Source of the DNA: Pseudoalteromonas luteoviolacea NCIMB 1944
GTDB taxonomy: Bacteria > Pseudomonadota > Gammaproteobacteria > Enterobacterales > Alteromonadaceae
Direction: 5' to 3'
DNA length: 64,000 nucleotides
Assembly (NCBI RefSeq): GCF_001625565.1
Contig: NZ_AUXS01000013.1
Span: 124,001-188,000 of the forward strand
Shown here: positions 53,201 through 63,100 of the stretch, in pieces
Numbering within the stretch: the stretch's first letter is position 1
Layout of the letters: each line of letters opens with the position of its first letter
Notes under the pieces: generated by a model
What the model saw: the letters and a program-made list of their open reading frames with translations, nothing else
Told to the model about the DNA's origin: nothing
Database searches by the model: none
Program-made: the position numbers and the translations under genes

Positions 53201-56200
53201 AAATTGCGAGGGTATCGCATTGATTTAGAGGCTATTGCGGACATTATTTTAGATATTGAAGGGATAGCCGATTGTGTGCTGACGGTAGATGATGCTACGC
53301 AAACTTTAGCGGCACATATCATGTGGCAAGATACGCCAAGTATGTCAGAGCGACAATTACGGCATCAGCTTTCAGAGCACCTCCCCGGGTATATGCTGCC
53401 CGCCGTATTTAATGTAGTTACTGTGATGCCATTAACGCGAAATGGCAAAGTTGATAAAGCGGCATTAATGGCAGCGCTTGAATTTGAATCGCAACAAAAT
53501 AAGGACGTTGATACAGCTTCAAGTACACAACAATTACAATTAACGCCTTCGCAGCAAGCGCTACTTGTACTCTATCAGCAAATCTTACCAGCGACTCAAA
53601 TAGGGTTAGAAGATAGCTTTTTTGAACTTGGCGGCCATTCCTTATTGGCCATCAAACTAATTAGCCAAATTCGCCAACAAATGCAGCTGGATATTACCTT
53701 ACCTCAATTATTTAAAACCCCGAGTATAGCTGCGCTTGCAGCGGCATTGCCGAAATTTGAAAGGCTCACAGTGGACGATGACATACCAGTTGTTTCACGC
53801 ACAAAAACACTGCCTTTGTCTTTTTCTCAGCAGCGGTTGTGGCTTATCGATCAATTGCAAAGCGGCAGTGCGCAATATCATATGCCCGCCAGCTTTACTT
53901 TTACAGGAGATTTAGACCTGACGGCGTTTGGGGCTGCCTTGAGGAGCGTAATTCAACGCCATGAAGTACTACGGACTATTGTATTGCCAGGCGCCAGTGG
54001 AGAATCACCAGAGCAACTAGTCAGAGATCATGTAGAAGTACCGTTGATAGTGGAAGATATCTCAGCACTGGACCCTTCAGAGCAGCAACAGCGAGAAGTT
54101 CATATCAAAGCGACGTTATGCCAAAAACCTTTTGATTTGAGTCAGGATGTCATGCTTCGTGTGGTTGTGGTGAAACGGGCTCAAAGGGCGTATTGGGTGC
54201 ATTTTAATATGCACCATATTGCCAGTGATGGTTGGTCTATGGCGGTATTAGTAAATGAAATTATCGCATTTTATCGCCATCACAGTGGTGAAGATAAGTT
54301 TGCACTTGAGCACCATTTGACCCAGCCTCTCGCGGTGCAATATGCCGATTTTGCTCACTGGCAAAGAGGGTTTTACACACCACAAAAACAGCAAGCGGCA
54401 ATTAACTACTGGCAATCTCAATTAACAGATAGCCCGACTTTACATCAGTTGCCGTTAGATTTCGCTCGCCCTAAGGTTCAGCAATTGGCGGGTAAGCAGT
54501 TGACGTTGAGACTCGATACAGCGACCACTCAAGCAATTAAAGCACACTGTCAAAATGAGTCGGTGACTTTATTTATGTGGTTACATAGCGTATTTGCTCT
54601 TTTGGTAATGCGCTACAGTGGCGTAAATGACGTGGCAATTGGCTCGCCCGTGGCAGGCCGCGACCAGCGCCAGCTCAGTGATTTAATCGGTTTTTTTGTC
54701 AATACAGTTGTTATTCGCGCGCAGGCAGATCACAGGTTAACGTTTAATCAGTGGCTAGCGCAGCAAAAAAAGGTGATCCTGGACGCCTTTGCTCACCAAT
54801 CACTGCCTTTTGAGCAAGTTGTTGAGGCGCTCAAACCACAGCGAAGTTTAAGTCATCAACCGCTGTTTCAGATTTTATTTGCGCTGCAAAATAACGATGT
54901 TGTGGATATGGCGCTTCCGGACCTACATATTGAGGAAGAGTGCGATGATGCGCCTAATATGAAGTTTGACTTAGAGGTGAATGCCACGGAGCAAGGCAAA
55001 GAGATTGAGATTGAATGGCGCTACAGTAGTGCGTTATTTACAGAGCATACCATTAAGTCAATGGCTGAGGCATATACCGTGTTGGTGAATGCGGCGCTGT
55101 CGAGCTCAGATCAGCCAGTTGGCCGCTTGGCAATTTTAACTGAAGATCAAAAACATAAGCTGACGAAAAAGCCTGAGGCGGCGTGTGAATATGATGTGCC
55201 CGTGTGTTTACATGAGCGTTTTGAAAATGTGGCTTATATGCACAAAGACCGTATTGCAGTAACCGACGCATATGGTCAGTCTCTCAACTATGGTGCGCTA
55301 TGGCAGCGAGCAGGATGTTTTGCGCATCACTTGCTAGAGAATGGCATCACAGCGGGCGATAAATTAGCTGTTTGTTTACCTCCGAATGTGGATATGACTG
55401 TGACGCTATTGGCTGTGCTTAGAGCTGGTTGCGCATATGTACCGGTGGACCCAAAACTCCCCGCCGCACGGATGCAATACATTATGCAAGACAGCGGGGC
55501 GTCAGGGCTTATCACCAGTGATGGTTTAGTGCGTGAATTGGCCAATTTGTCGGACTCGGTTGCACAGTCTCCATTAACTTTGTTCTCAGTGAGTGACAGT
55601 GCAAGTTGGCCTGAAACGGCCAGTCAAGAGGGGTTACCTAGTCCTGATGTTGATGCATTGGCCTACGTAATTTATACCTCGGGTACAACAGGGCAGCCTA
55701 AAGGTGTGCAGATCAGTCACCAAAACCTACATTACTATTTATCTTACGCTATTCGTGAGTATACCAATGGCGCATTGAACCGCGCTGTCGTCAGTACTCC
55801 GGTTGCTTTTGATGCGACGGTGACATCCCTGTGGGGAGGACTGCTCGCTGGGCTAGGGGTCGAGTTGCTTGAAGACAACGATACCATGTTGGTTGAATTG
55901 GCAAAGCGCCTGTTTGGTCAAGAGTCTTGTCTATTCAAAGTAACCCCAGCGCATCTTCAAGGTGCGTTGGAAGTGGCCAAGCGGCTGTCACTTAAACGCC
56001 AGTTCAATGCCCAGCACCACGTTATTGTGGGTGGAGAGGTACTCCCGTGTAGTTTGCTGAGCGAGCTAGATACTTTTCTGCCTGAGGTGCAATGGGTAAA
56101 TGAATACGGTCCGACAGAGGCGACCGTTGGCACGAGTATTTATCGATGCAACAGTAAAACTATTGCGCAGTTGAGAGCAGCCTTAGTACATGACGTGCCC

Positions 56201-57115
56201 ATTGGGCAAGGCATGCCATACAGTCACTGTGTGGTGCTCGATGAATTTCATCAACCAGTGCCAGTTGGTGTGCTAGGAGAATTATATGTTTCAGGAAAGG
56301 GTGTGACGGCAGGGTATTTGGGACAGTCACAACTCAATCAAGACAAGTTTGTCAATTTAACGCTCGCTACCTCAAATCGAGAAGAGCGCTTTTATCGCAC
56401 AGGAGACAAAGCGAAGTGGCAGTGGGAAGCCGCATCTCAGAGTTTGCAGCTTATCTTTTGTGGACGTGTTGATGAACAAGTAAAGCTGCGTGGTTATCGA
56501 ATTGAATTGAGCGAGATTTCCCATCACTTAAAACAACAAAAAGGGGTGCGAGAAGCACGGGTATTACTCAACGATAAAAGGGATAATTTAGAAGCCTATG
56601 TGGTTCTTGAAAGCATGCCAAATGACGTGGAGCAACAACCACAATTACTGGATGAAGTTTGCAGCATGACCTATAGCGAAGGGCTCGCATTACAGTTACC
56701 TGCGTATATGTTGCCCCATCGATTTATTCAAGTGCCCCATTTACCTTTGACAGGCAATGGCAAGCTTGATGTTGCGCGACTGCATGCGTGGGCGCAACAA
56801 TGTCTTGAAACGCAAAGCATTATCGCACCGAGCACTGAGTTGGAAAGCGCGTTACATACAATATTTGCTCAAGTATTGAACGTTGAAACATTTGGCATCA
56901 CAGATAACTTTTTCACCCTTGGTGGTCATTCACTATTAGCCGCACAATGTGTCGGTTTAATGCAGGAGCAGTTGAATATTGCTATGCCGATGCAAGTCTT
57001 GTTTGAACGGCCGACCATTGCCGCTTTGACCAAGTGGGTCAGGATCCATACTGCTTATGAGCAAACTCAACGTACTGATAACGAAAGTGATTCGTCAGAG
57101 GAGATGTTCCTGTGA
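47222..57115 (+). CDS. NRPS, three elongation modules (predicted Asp-Asn-Asn)
   Basis: 3297 residues starting two bases after the previous stop. Residues 1 to about 58 form a TubC-type docking domain (GIFLYVQDGRLKLRS). Module 2: C about 64-485 (HHIVADG 192-198), A about 505-1010, PCP about 1023-1093 (Ser1056). Module 3: C about 1113-1550 (HHIVSDG 1246-1252), A about 1565-2075, PCP about 2107-2175. Module 4: C about 2197-2635 (HHIASDG), A about 2657-3190, PCP about 3203-3275. Codes read by hand: module 2 DLTKVGHIG(K), the aspartate code; modules 3 and 4 both DATKIGEVG(K), one change from the asparagine code DLTKIGEVGK. No epimerase or methyltransferase is seen. The C-terminus EEMFL resembles the EMDL end of the first protein. 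Confidence 0.92.
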   Translation: MENSAIKTLLAELDGQGIFLYVQDGRLKLRSRHSDIPAQKLALIKEHKQALIAYMQRHHQKLGKLSRSQQRIWFIEQYEAHLCAYNMAGLLRLSKAYSVEQVELAINTVLQRHDVLRSQFKQQGDEVVQLVNPDAKLTLQQQDAPEADDFASVSSLIQDELAYQFDLEHDLLVRARLLVDHGQGHWLYVCMHHIVADGWSIRLFTQSLVDELAGLVSEPMSMQYLDFVHWENKYQQSDEYQQQLNYWQQKLAGFEVFELPTSRPRSVHKEYLGAHAEVLIPQPKAERFSALCQRLGVTQFAGFLGLFYLLLHRYGQAKDITLGVPVLNRIRPEFEGIVGCFINTLPLRLTLTEHLSLQQVLTATHELVKEGLQYQSVAVEEIIDALDIAKSTAHSALFQILFNYNGITGHTVGNDTVNSELFALDNHTAKFDLTLNVSDCAEGVQFSFDYAKHLFDPRFIEQLSEDYVALLDVACDSSQQVSSQVVLHSTATSLVSVPPLNGREQFSGTVLDALYQNAQEYSEHTALIEPSRSFDQQRTSVTYAALISQLEDVAARLHSRHQQTSTPITLLVNRSIQSFVWMLGAMRAGVAYLPIDDATPVARVAEIMAQADSQLLLCASEHLPDMQPLKNKGVDVLDTNALHELSFAQGLPAMPLNSDLAYVMFTSGSTGSPKGVVISHHALVNYVSGVSERIHFDQHTCSAVVTGLATDLGLTGIFPVLSGGGCVVLCDSVEPEQLVQTCVAHNVNLVKLTPSLANALLPWLQTSKPAISQWVLGGESLTGTLTQQLQSLNKEAKIFNHYGPTEACIGVCVYEVLEHRETLCIPIGKPFKHVQFAVLDPQQQAVPKGVPGELYIAGDSLANEYINAPLETAKAFVSLPCDAERQSRYYRTGDCVKLNFDGQLEFVGRFDKQPKINGFRVDIAEIESKLQSLDDVQLAAVICREVAQQNTLVGYFVTNAMETDLAQCEQQIRQQLKACLPAYMIPAYLIHQPSLPKLSSGKIDRKQLQHRQLVVAVPTRQPESVLHHQLISIFASLTGCTGVGIDHSFFAIGGHSLLAMRLLNEIKAQCGVSLSLKQIFANPSVAELAMCIEAQDTSIDIAPLHHVPDQTQSPLSFAQQRIWFIDRMQGHSEQYNLQGVYKLAGELDHQRLECAFRSVIHGHTMLRFTFHQDEQGEAYQKDNIAREFSLHYQDISTLVTEDQQASIDKFIRADAQQSFDLGRDLMLRAALLRLNRNEHVLLITMHHIVSDGWSIAVLAEALSQAYQGGTEQCEQRPEHSYIDYIDWQQRLSQTELWQQSLNYWRDELKDLPQLHSLPTDRARQNNVIQGGELACFEIPRRLREDVGSFCQRTNSTLFQVLKTTFSLWMSRAQQQRDIVLATPVSGRELKAFEPLIGNFINTLVLRDIFTPETQFDAALAASKEQFLEAQAHQMVPFDVLVEALDVPRSLSIHPLAQVVFRVNNEVNEVLQLQGLDIQLLPQGPRSAKLDLEVSIIDGQQQCSIEWLYDTALWDSASIEAFHQQYLYILRQCIEQPSIALSQLALWDDDAQQKFVRATAPIELVDPTVSSWATQFSKIAAQLPNNTAISFAEQNWSYAKVEQIANQLAHCLLEMAFEPQTRIALALPAGPLVPIAMLGVLKANHVYVPLHHETPSQTLQHIFSDADVMLTLALSEDAERLIEAGSDFLLLDDALEQESLLSAYPSSAPSEADLPPCEEPIATQCCYIIYTSGSTGQPKGVPISHGNLHGYLHHAIRNYATMEPLTCVMSTPMAFDATVTAIVPTLVSGGELSILSQGATLITTLIDKLWSPRATLFKLTPAHLRAVLTLTSDAAICETGHRLIVGGEALSSDVVVKLKGKLPNIHIVNEYGPTETTVGVSVFEIPPSMPTDVLSETPDVPIGLPLDGVTMLVVDEFEQPAARNMPGELLIAGNMVSTGYLNQPELTASKFSRREIIRAHPQPVYRSGDRVKWRLDACQEPAYLRYLGRADEQIKLRGYRIDLEAIADIILDIEGIADCVLTVDDATQTLAAHIMWQDTPSMSERQLRHQLSEHLPGYMLPAVFNVVTVMPLTRNGKVDKAALMAALEFESQQNKDVDTASSTQQLQLTPSQQALLVLYQQILPATQIGLEDSFFELGGHSLLAIKLISQIRQQMQLDITLPQLFKTPSIAALAAALPKFERLTVDDDIPVVSRTKTLPLSFSQQRLWLIDQLQSGSAQYHMPASFTFTGDLDLTAFGAALRSVIQRHEVLRTIVLPGASGESPEQLVRDHVEVPLIVEDISALDPSEQQQREVHIKATLCQKPFDLSQDVMLRVVVVKRAQRAYWVHFNMHHIASDGWSMAVLVNEIIAFYRHHSGEDKFALEHHLTQPLAVQYADFAHWQRGFYTPQKQQAAINYWQSQLTDSPTLHQLPLDFARPKVQQLAGKQLTLRLDTATTQAIKAHCQNESVTLFMWLHSVFALLVMRYSGVNDVAIGSPVAGRDQRQLSDLIGFFVNTVVIRAQADHRLTFNQWLAQQKKVILDAFAHQSLPFEQVVEALKPQRSLSHQPLFQILFALQNNDVVDMALPDLHIEEECDDAPNMKFDLEVNATEQGKEIEIEWRYSSALFTEHTIKSMAEAYTVLVNAALSSSDQPVGRLAILTEDQKHKLTKKPEAACEYDVPVCLHERFENVAYMHKDRIAVTDAYGQSLNYGALWQRAGCFAHHLLENGITAGDKLAVCLPPNVDMTVTLLAVLRAGCAYVPVDPKLPAARMQYIMQDSGASGLITSDGLVRELANLSDSVAQSPLTLFSVSDSASWPETASQEGLPSPDVDALAYVIYTSGTTGQPKGVQISHQNLHYYLSYAIREYTNGALNRAVVSTPVAFDATVTSLWGGLLAGLGVELLEDNDTMLVELAKRLFGQESCLFKVTPAHLQGALEVAKRLSLKRQFNAQHHVIVGGEVLPCSLLSELDTFLPEVQWVNEYGPTEATVGTSIYRCNSKTIAQLRAALVHDVPIGQGMPYSHCVVLDEFHQPVPVGVLGELYVSGKGVTAGYLGQSQLNQDKFVNLTLATSNREERFYRTGDKAKWQWEAASQSLQLIFCGRVDEQVKLRGYRIELSEISHHLKQQKGVREARVLLNDKRDNLEAYVVLESMPNDVEQQPQLLDEVCSMTYSEGLALQLPAYMLPHRFIQVPHLPLTGNGKLDVARLHAWAQQCLETQSIIAPSTELESALHTIFAQVLNVETFGITDNFFTLGGHSLLAAQCVGLMQEQLNIAMPMQVLFERPTIAALTKWVRIHTAYEQTQRTDNESDSSEEMFL

Positions 57116-60100
57116 TAAACGCTCAGCTACAAGAGATAGAAGATTTGATCACACAAGCGCTGGATGCAGGCGTCACCTTGTATGAAAAAGATGGCAAGTT
57201 AGCGTTTCGTCAACAGCAGGGGTTTCCCGAACAATTAAAAGCCAAGGTGGTTGCTAATAAAGCCAATTTAGTTGCGTATTTTCAGAAACAAGCACAAAAA
57301 GACGCAGTCATAGCGCCTGAACAGATCCCGCTGGCGGATCGCAGAGGACGCTTGCCACTCAGTTTTGCCCAAGAGGGGTTGTGGTTTATTGAGCAGCTTC
57401 AAGGTGGCCGACAGTACTATATGCCCGCCTCTTTTTGCTTAACTGGTATGCTCAATATAGATGCGATGAAAAACGCCATTGAGTCAGTAATACAGCGACA
57501 TGAGATCTTACGTTGCCGCTTTGTTGCAGGGCCTGAATCCAATGGTAAACCCTATCTTGTTATCCAAGATACGGATAGTGTTCCGCTCGAATATGTGGAC
57601 ATGGAGCACCTCACTGCGTCAGACAAAGAGGGCCACATAGATGCACATATAAAGGCGTTTTGTGAGCGACCATTTAAGCTCGATAAAGACTGTTTGATCC
57701 GAGTTTTGGTGGTGTCTGATGCGCAGCAGCACACACTTTTTTTTAATATGCATCATATTGTCTCCGATGGTGCCTCTATGGCTAATTTAGTCGCAGAAAT
57801 TGCAGCCATCTACAATGCCAATGTAAGCAATGCATCACCTGAGTTACCGACCCTTGAACGGCAATACCTCGACTATGCTGCGTGGCAACAAACACATTTA
57901 AGTGACAATCACTTTATCCCGCATATCAACTACTTCAAATCGCAGTTAGCTGGACTAGAGCCGCTGCAATCTTTGCCAAGTGATAAGCCGAGGCAAGCGA
58001 TACAAACTGATCGCGGGGCGAGGTATATTCAGCATTTGCCCGAGTCATTGAGTCAGCGAATTATCGCCGAGTCAGCGGCGCAGCAAAGTTCGTTGTTTAT
58101 GTGGCTGATAAGCAGCTTTATGCTGTTTGTTGCGCGCATAAATCAGCAGTCAAACGTGGTTGTTGGCACACCTGTATTAGGGCGCGATCATCCGGAGTTT
58201 GAGCACCTTATAGGGATGTTCGTTAATACTCTGGTGATGCACGCTAAAATTGACAGTGAACTGTCATGTGAGCAGTGGTTTGCCGAGCAAAAAGCGCGAA
58301 ATTTGGCTTCGCTAGAGTATCGGGCTCTGCCCTTTGACAAATTGGTAGAACAGCTCGGTCAAAGCCGAGATTTGAGCCACCATCCGCTGGTACAAATTTT
58401 GTTTTCACTGACTCAAACTCAGCCAAGCCCGCTTGAGCTGAACGGCCTTAAAGTCAGTGAGTCCAAAGAAAGTAATGCACAGTCTATTGCAGTAAAGTGC
58501 GACTTGGAGCTACATGCCCAGTTAGATGGCCAAGTGCTGTGCTTAAATTGGAAGTATGACAGCGATTTATTCCACTTTGAGACCATTCAAAATTGGGCGA
58601 ACAGCTTTGCTGTGATGTTAGAGGCTATTTTGCACAATCCGACTATGGCTGTCGGATCGCTGCCACTGCTAGACACGCAACATATACAAAAGTTATTGTC
58701 TCAGACGCAATGTCATGAGGTGAGTTGGCCACAAGATCACAGCATAGTGTCACTTTTTGATGATCAAGTTATGCGCTGTTCAGAGCGCATTGCCATTACC
58801 GACGGCAAGCATGCTCTCACTTATAGTGAACTTGGTCTGCGAGTTAACGCCCTTGCCAGTGCCATAGTAGCGCAAGGTGTGCAGTCTCAGCAGCTACTGC
58901 CTGTGAGTATGGTACGCAGCAATGAGATGGTGATCGCTTTACTTGCCATTTTAAAAGTGGGTGGGGCCTATGTGCCGATTGACCCCAGTTACCCTCAAGA
59001 GAGAATTGATTACATCTTGACCGATGTAGGCAGCGAGTTATTACTGTGTGACAGGCATACTGCTGTGCAGTTTTCCCAAGTCGACGTAACATGTGTAGTC
59101 GTTGAAGATGCGATTGCTGAATATTTAAACTGTCGCTTCGACGCACCGGTAATTAAGCCTGAGCAACTTGCGTATGTCATTTATACCTCTGGCACAACAG
59201 GTAAGCCAAAAGGGGTGCAAATAGAGCACCGTCACGTGGTTCGCTTGCTGTTCACAGAACCTAGTTTATTTGATTTCAATGAACAAGATGTATGGAGCTT
59301 GTTTCACTCTTTTTGCTTTGATTTTTCTGTGTGGGAAATGTATGGCGCACTGCTGTTTGGCGCAAAGCTGGTGGTGGTAGATAAGGCAACAGCTAAAGAT
59401 ACCCAAGCGTTTGCTCAGCTATTGTTAAAAGAACAAGTCAGTGTTTTAAATCAAACCCCAAGTGCGTTTTATGTACTGCAAAGTTGTATGCAAAGAATGC
59501 TGGGTAAAACAGGTCAGACAGCGGCAGTTCGCTATGTCATTTTTGGTGGTGAGGCACTACAACCAAGTAAAATTAGACCGTGGCGTACACTGTTACCTAG
59601 TTGCCAGTTGATCAACATGTATGGGATCACCGAAACCACAGTACATGTGACTTTTAAGCGATTAAGTGACGATGACCTAACACTTGGACAAAGCAATATT
59701 GGTCAGCCAATTTACACCACATCCTGCTATGTATTAGATGATAAACAGCGACTCTTGCCTCAGGGGGCTGTTGGCGAGCTATATGTTGGTGGAGAAGGAG
59801 TTGCACGAGGTTATTGGCAACGTCCAGAGCTGAATCAGGCGAGATTTTCTGAGCTGAGTCTAGCCGCAGGGCACAACGAGCGACTCTACCGTTCGGGAGA
59901 TTTAGTACGCTTATCGCCAAACGGTGAAATGACGTACATTGGTCGAATAGACGATCAAGTAAAAGTCAGAGGTTATCGTATTGAGTTAGGGGAAATAGAA
60001 AATCAGCTGAGGTTGCACCCGTGGGTTGATGAGGTGGTAGTAATACTTAATCAGCACCCTGTGCAAGGCGCTTATATCGCAGCATTTATTACCGAACATC

Positions 60101-63100
60101 AAGGTGCTGAGTTTATTGATTTAAGGTCTGAGTTAACTGCTTTTCTAAAAGAGACGCTACCTGATTTTATGCTGCCGACGACCTTGTCGTCGTTACCGAG
60201 TATTCCACTGACAGCCAATGGCAAGGTGGATAAAAAAGCATTGCGAGCGCAGCATCAATGGGAAGGCAGCAAAGTTGAATTTGAGGTGCCAGTTACTGAA
60301 GTGCAATGTCAAGTCGCAGCGGCTTTCAAATCAGTGTTGCAATGCCCGCAAACTATCGGGTTACACGATGACTTTTTCACCTTAGGTGGTCACTCTTTGC
60401 TTGCCGTTGAGTTGAGCCATTGTTTGCAGTCACAGTATGCACTGGATGTATCACTGAGCGATATTTTTCAATATCCGAGTGTCAAAGCTCTGGCCAATTC
60501 GGTCAACGAAAAGTCATTGTCGTCTCACAAAGCTGAGATAACAATATCGCCTACACATCAAACAACCGGGCCTTTATCTTTTGCGCAGCAACGTCTATGG
60601 GCGTTAGATAGCTTGCAAGGAAGGTCACATAACCACGCTTTATATCATGTGCCTATGTCATTCTCACTGCAAGGTGAATTGGATATTCCCGCTTTTGAGC
60701 AGGCCTGGCGACAGGTATTAGAGCAACACCCTATATTAAGAACCGTACTGATTGTGGACCAAGCCGGCGTACCGAGGCAGGCCGTTCAGCCATGCAGCAA
60801 AAGCCCGGTGAGTGTGCGTGATGTTAGTGGCCAAACACCACAGCAAATTGAGGTGGCTTGGCTGAAATTGCAGCGTGATGATAGTCAATGTGCTTTTAAT
60901 TTAGAGCAAGATCTGATGCTTAGGGTGTTGCTACTGAAAATAGCACCTACTCAATATAAGTTGCGTATTAATTTGCACCACATAGCCTGTGATGCACAGT
61001 CTTTACGCCGCCTTGTTTTAGATCTTGCCCAAGCATATCAACAGGCACGAGGAGGAAGTAAGCTGGCTGTCAGCATGGAAAACGAAGCTGTGCTTACATA
61101 CTTGGATTATGCGGCTTGGCAAAGAGCGCATTTGCAAGGTCTCGCTGGTGAGTCACATAGAGAGTTTTGGCAAGCGCATTTGGCTGGGGCTCCTAAAGTT
61201 CATAGCTTGGCACTCGATGGGGCAAGAAACAGCCAATCATTGCAGCTGGGTGCTCAATATGAGAGTTATTTTGACACATCGCTGTGCCAACAGATAACTG
61301 CCCAGTGCCAATCATTGGGAATAAGCCACTTTATGTGGTTGCACACGTTATTCTCTTTGTGTGTTGCGCGTATTAGCCAGGTTTCTGATGTGGTTATTGG
61401 TTCGCCGTTTTCTGGCCGCGAGAATGCACAGCTGAAGCATATCGTTGGCTTTTTCATTAATGTTCTGCCTATCCGCACCCAGTTTACTGAGAAAATGTCT
61501 TTACACGATGTGCTGGTGCAACAAAAAGCGCACATATTAGCGGTTCACACTCATCAATCGTTACCATTTGAGCAAATCGTGGAATTGTGTGAGCAACGTA
61601 AAGATTTAAGTCACCACAGCCTGTTTCAAATTAGTTTCGCTTTTGACCCCAAAGAGGACAGTCAGTTATTGTTGGATGGACTTGAGGTCTGTTCACTTGA
61701 CCAGCCGCAAACGCACGCGAAGTTTGAATTAGAACTGACATGCAGCGAACAGCTTGATGGGATCCGATTGAATTGGGTATTTGATTCCGAGCTATTCAAT
61801 CTCAGTAGCATAAAAAACTTAGCTGATGCGTTTACGACTTTCGTGCAGTCGGCAGTGACAGACATCACGCAGCCTGTTGTTGATATTCCTTTAGTGGCGC
61901 ATGAACGCTGGCGCGAGCATATGCTTTGTGGAGAGAACCATGCAATCAATTCACCTTGTATTTTAACGCCACTTTGGGCGCATCAAAATTCTCAATTGGC
62001 CGACAAAGTCGCGTTAATTGACCCACAAGGCAGTAGCACGAGCTATGGTGAATTACTGTGTTTTGCAGATCAGTTGGCAGCTTATTTAGTGGCTGCTGGG
62101 CTGCAAACACAAGAGCGAGTTATGGTGTGCTTACCAGCAGGTAGTATGTGGGTCAAGGCGATGTTGGCAGTGATGAGAGCTGAAGCTTGCTATGTACCTG
62201 TTGACCCAGAGTACCCCTTAGAACGACTCCGTTACATTGCTCAGGATAGTCGATGTAAGTTTGTACTTACAAATTCCGAATGTTCCGAACTGTTGGAGCG
62301 TTCTGGTATTGAAACAAAGGCGCTTATCAATTTAGATGCTTTGAATTTAGACGCTTTTAAAGAATGCGCGTCGCGACCACTGCCAACTAATGCAGAGCAA
62401 CTTGCCTATGTGATTTACACCTCTGGCACAACTGGTCGGCCTAAAGGGGTGATGAATAAACATCGAGGTTTGATGAACCTGTGCCAGTGGCATCAGCGCA
62501 CCTTTATGGTGAACGCACAATCGGTCTCGACACAGACAGCCAGTGTCGCGTTTGACGCTGCAGCTTGGGAGGTGTGGCCCTATCTGGTATCGGGCGCGAC
62601 CTTGTTGTTCGTAGCAAAAGCAAACTACAGTGACGCACGCTTGATGACTCAAACTATGGATGAGTACGGCGTAACACATAGCTTTTTGGCGACCCCAGTA
62701 GCACAAGCTGTGATGGCGGACCACGAGTTTTCACCTAAAACCTTGCGTTATTTGCTGGTCGGTGGCGATAAACTGGGCCAAGTTGATATGACTCGATACG
62801 GTTTTAACCTCGTCAATAATTATGGCCCTACCGAAAGTGCCGTAGTAACGACATCAGGGATAGTTGACCCCAGTTTAGATGTGCCAGATATAGGCCTGCC
62901 GATTGATAACACGCAATTGTTGATCCTCAATGAACAGCAACAACAACAGCCAGCAGGGGCCATTGGTGAGCTATATATAGCAGGCGCCAGTCTAGCGAGT
63001 GGCTATCTAAATCGTCAGGACTTAACGGATGAACGTTTTGAACTGTGGACTGCGCCCAATGGTGAGACGTTGCGTGTTTATCGCAGTGGTGATCTAGTTC

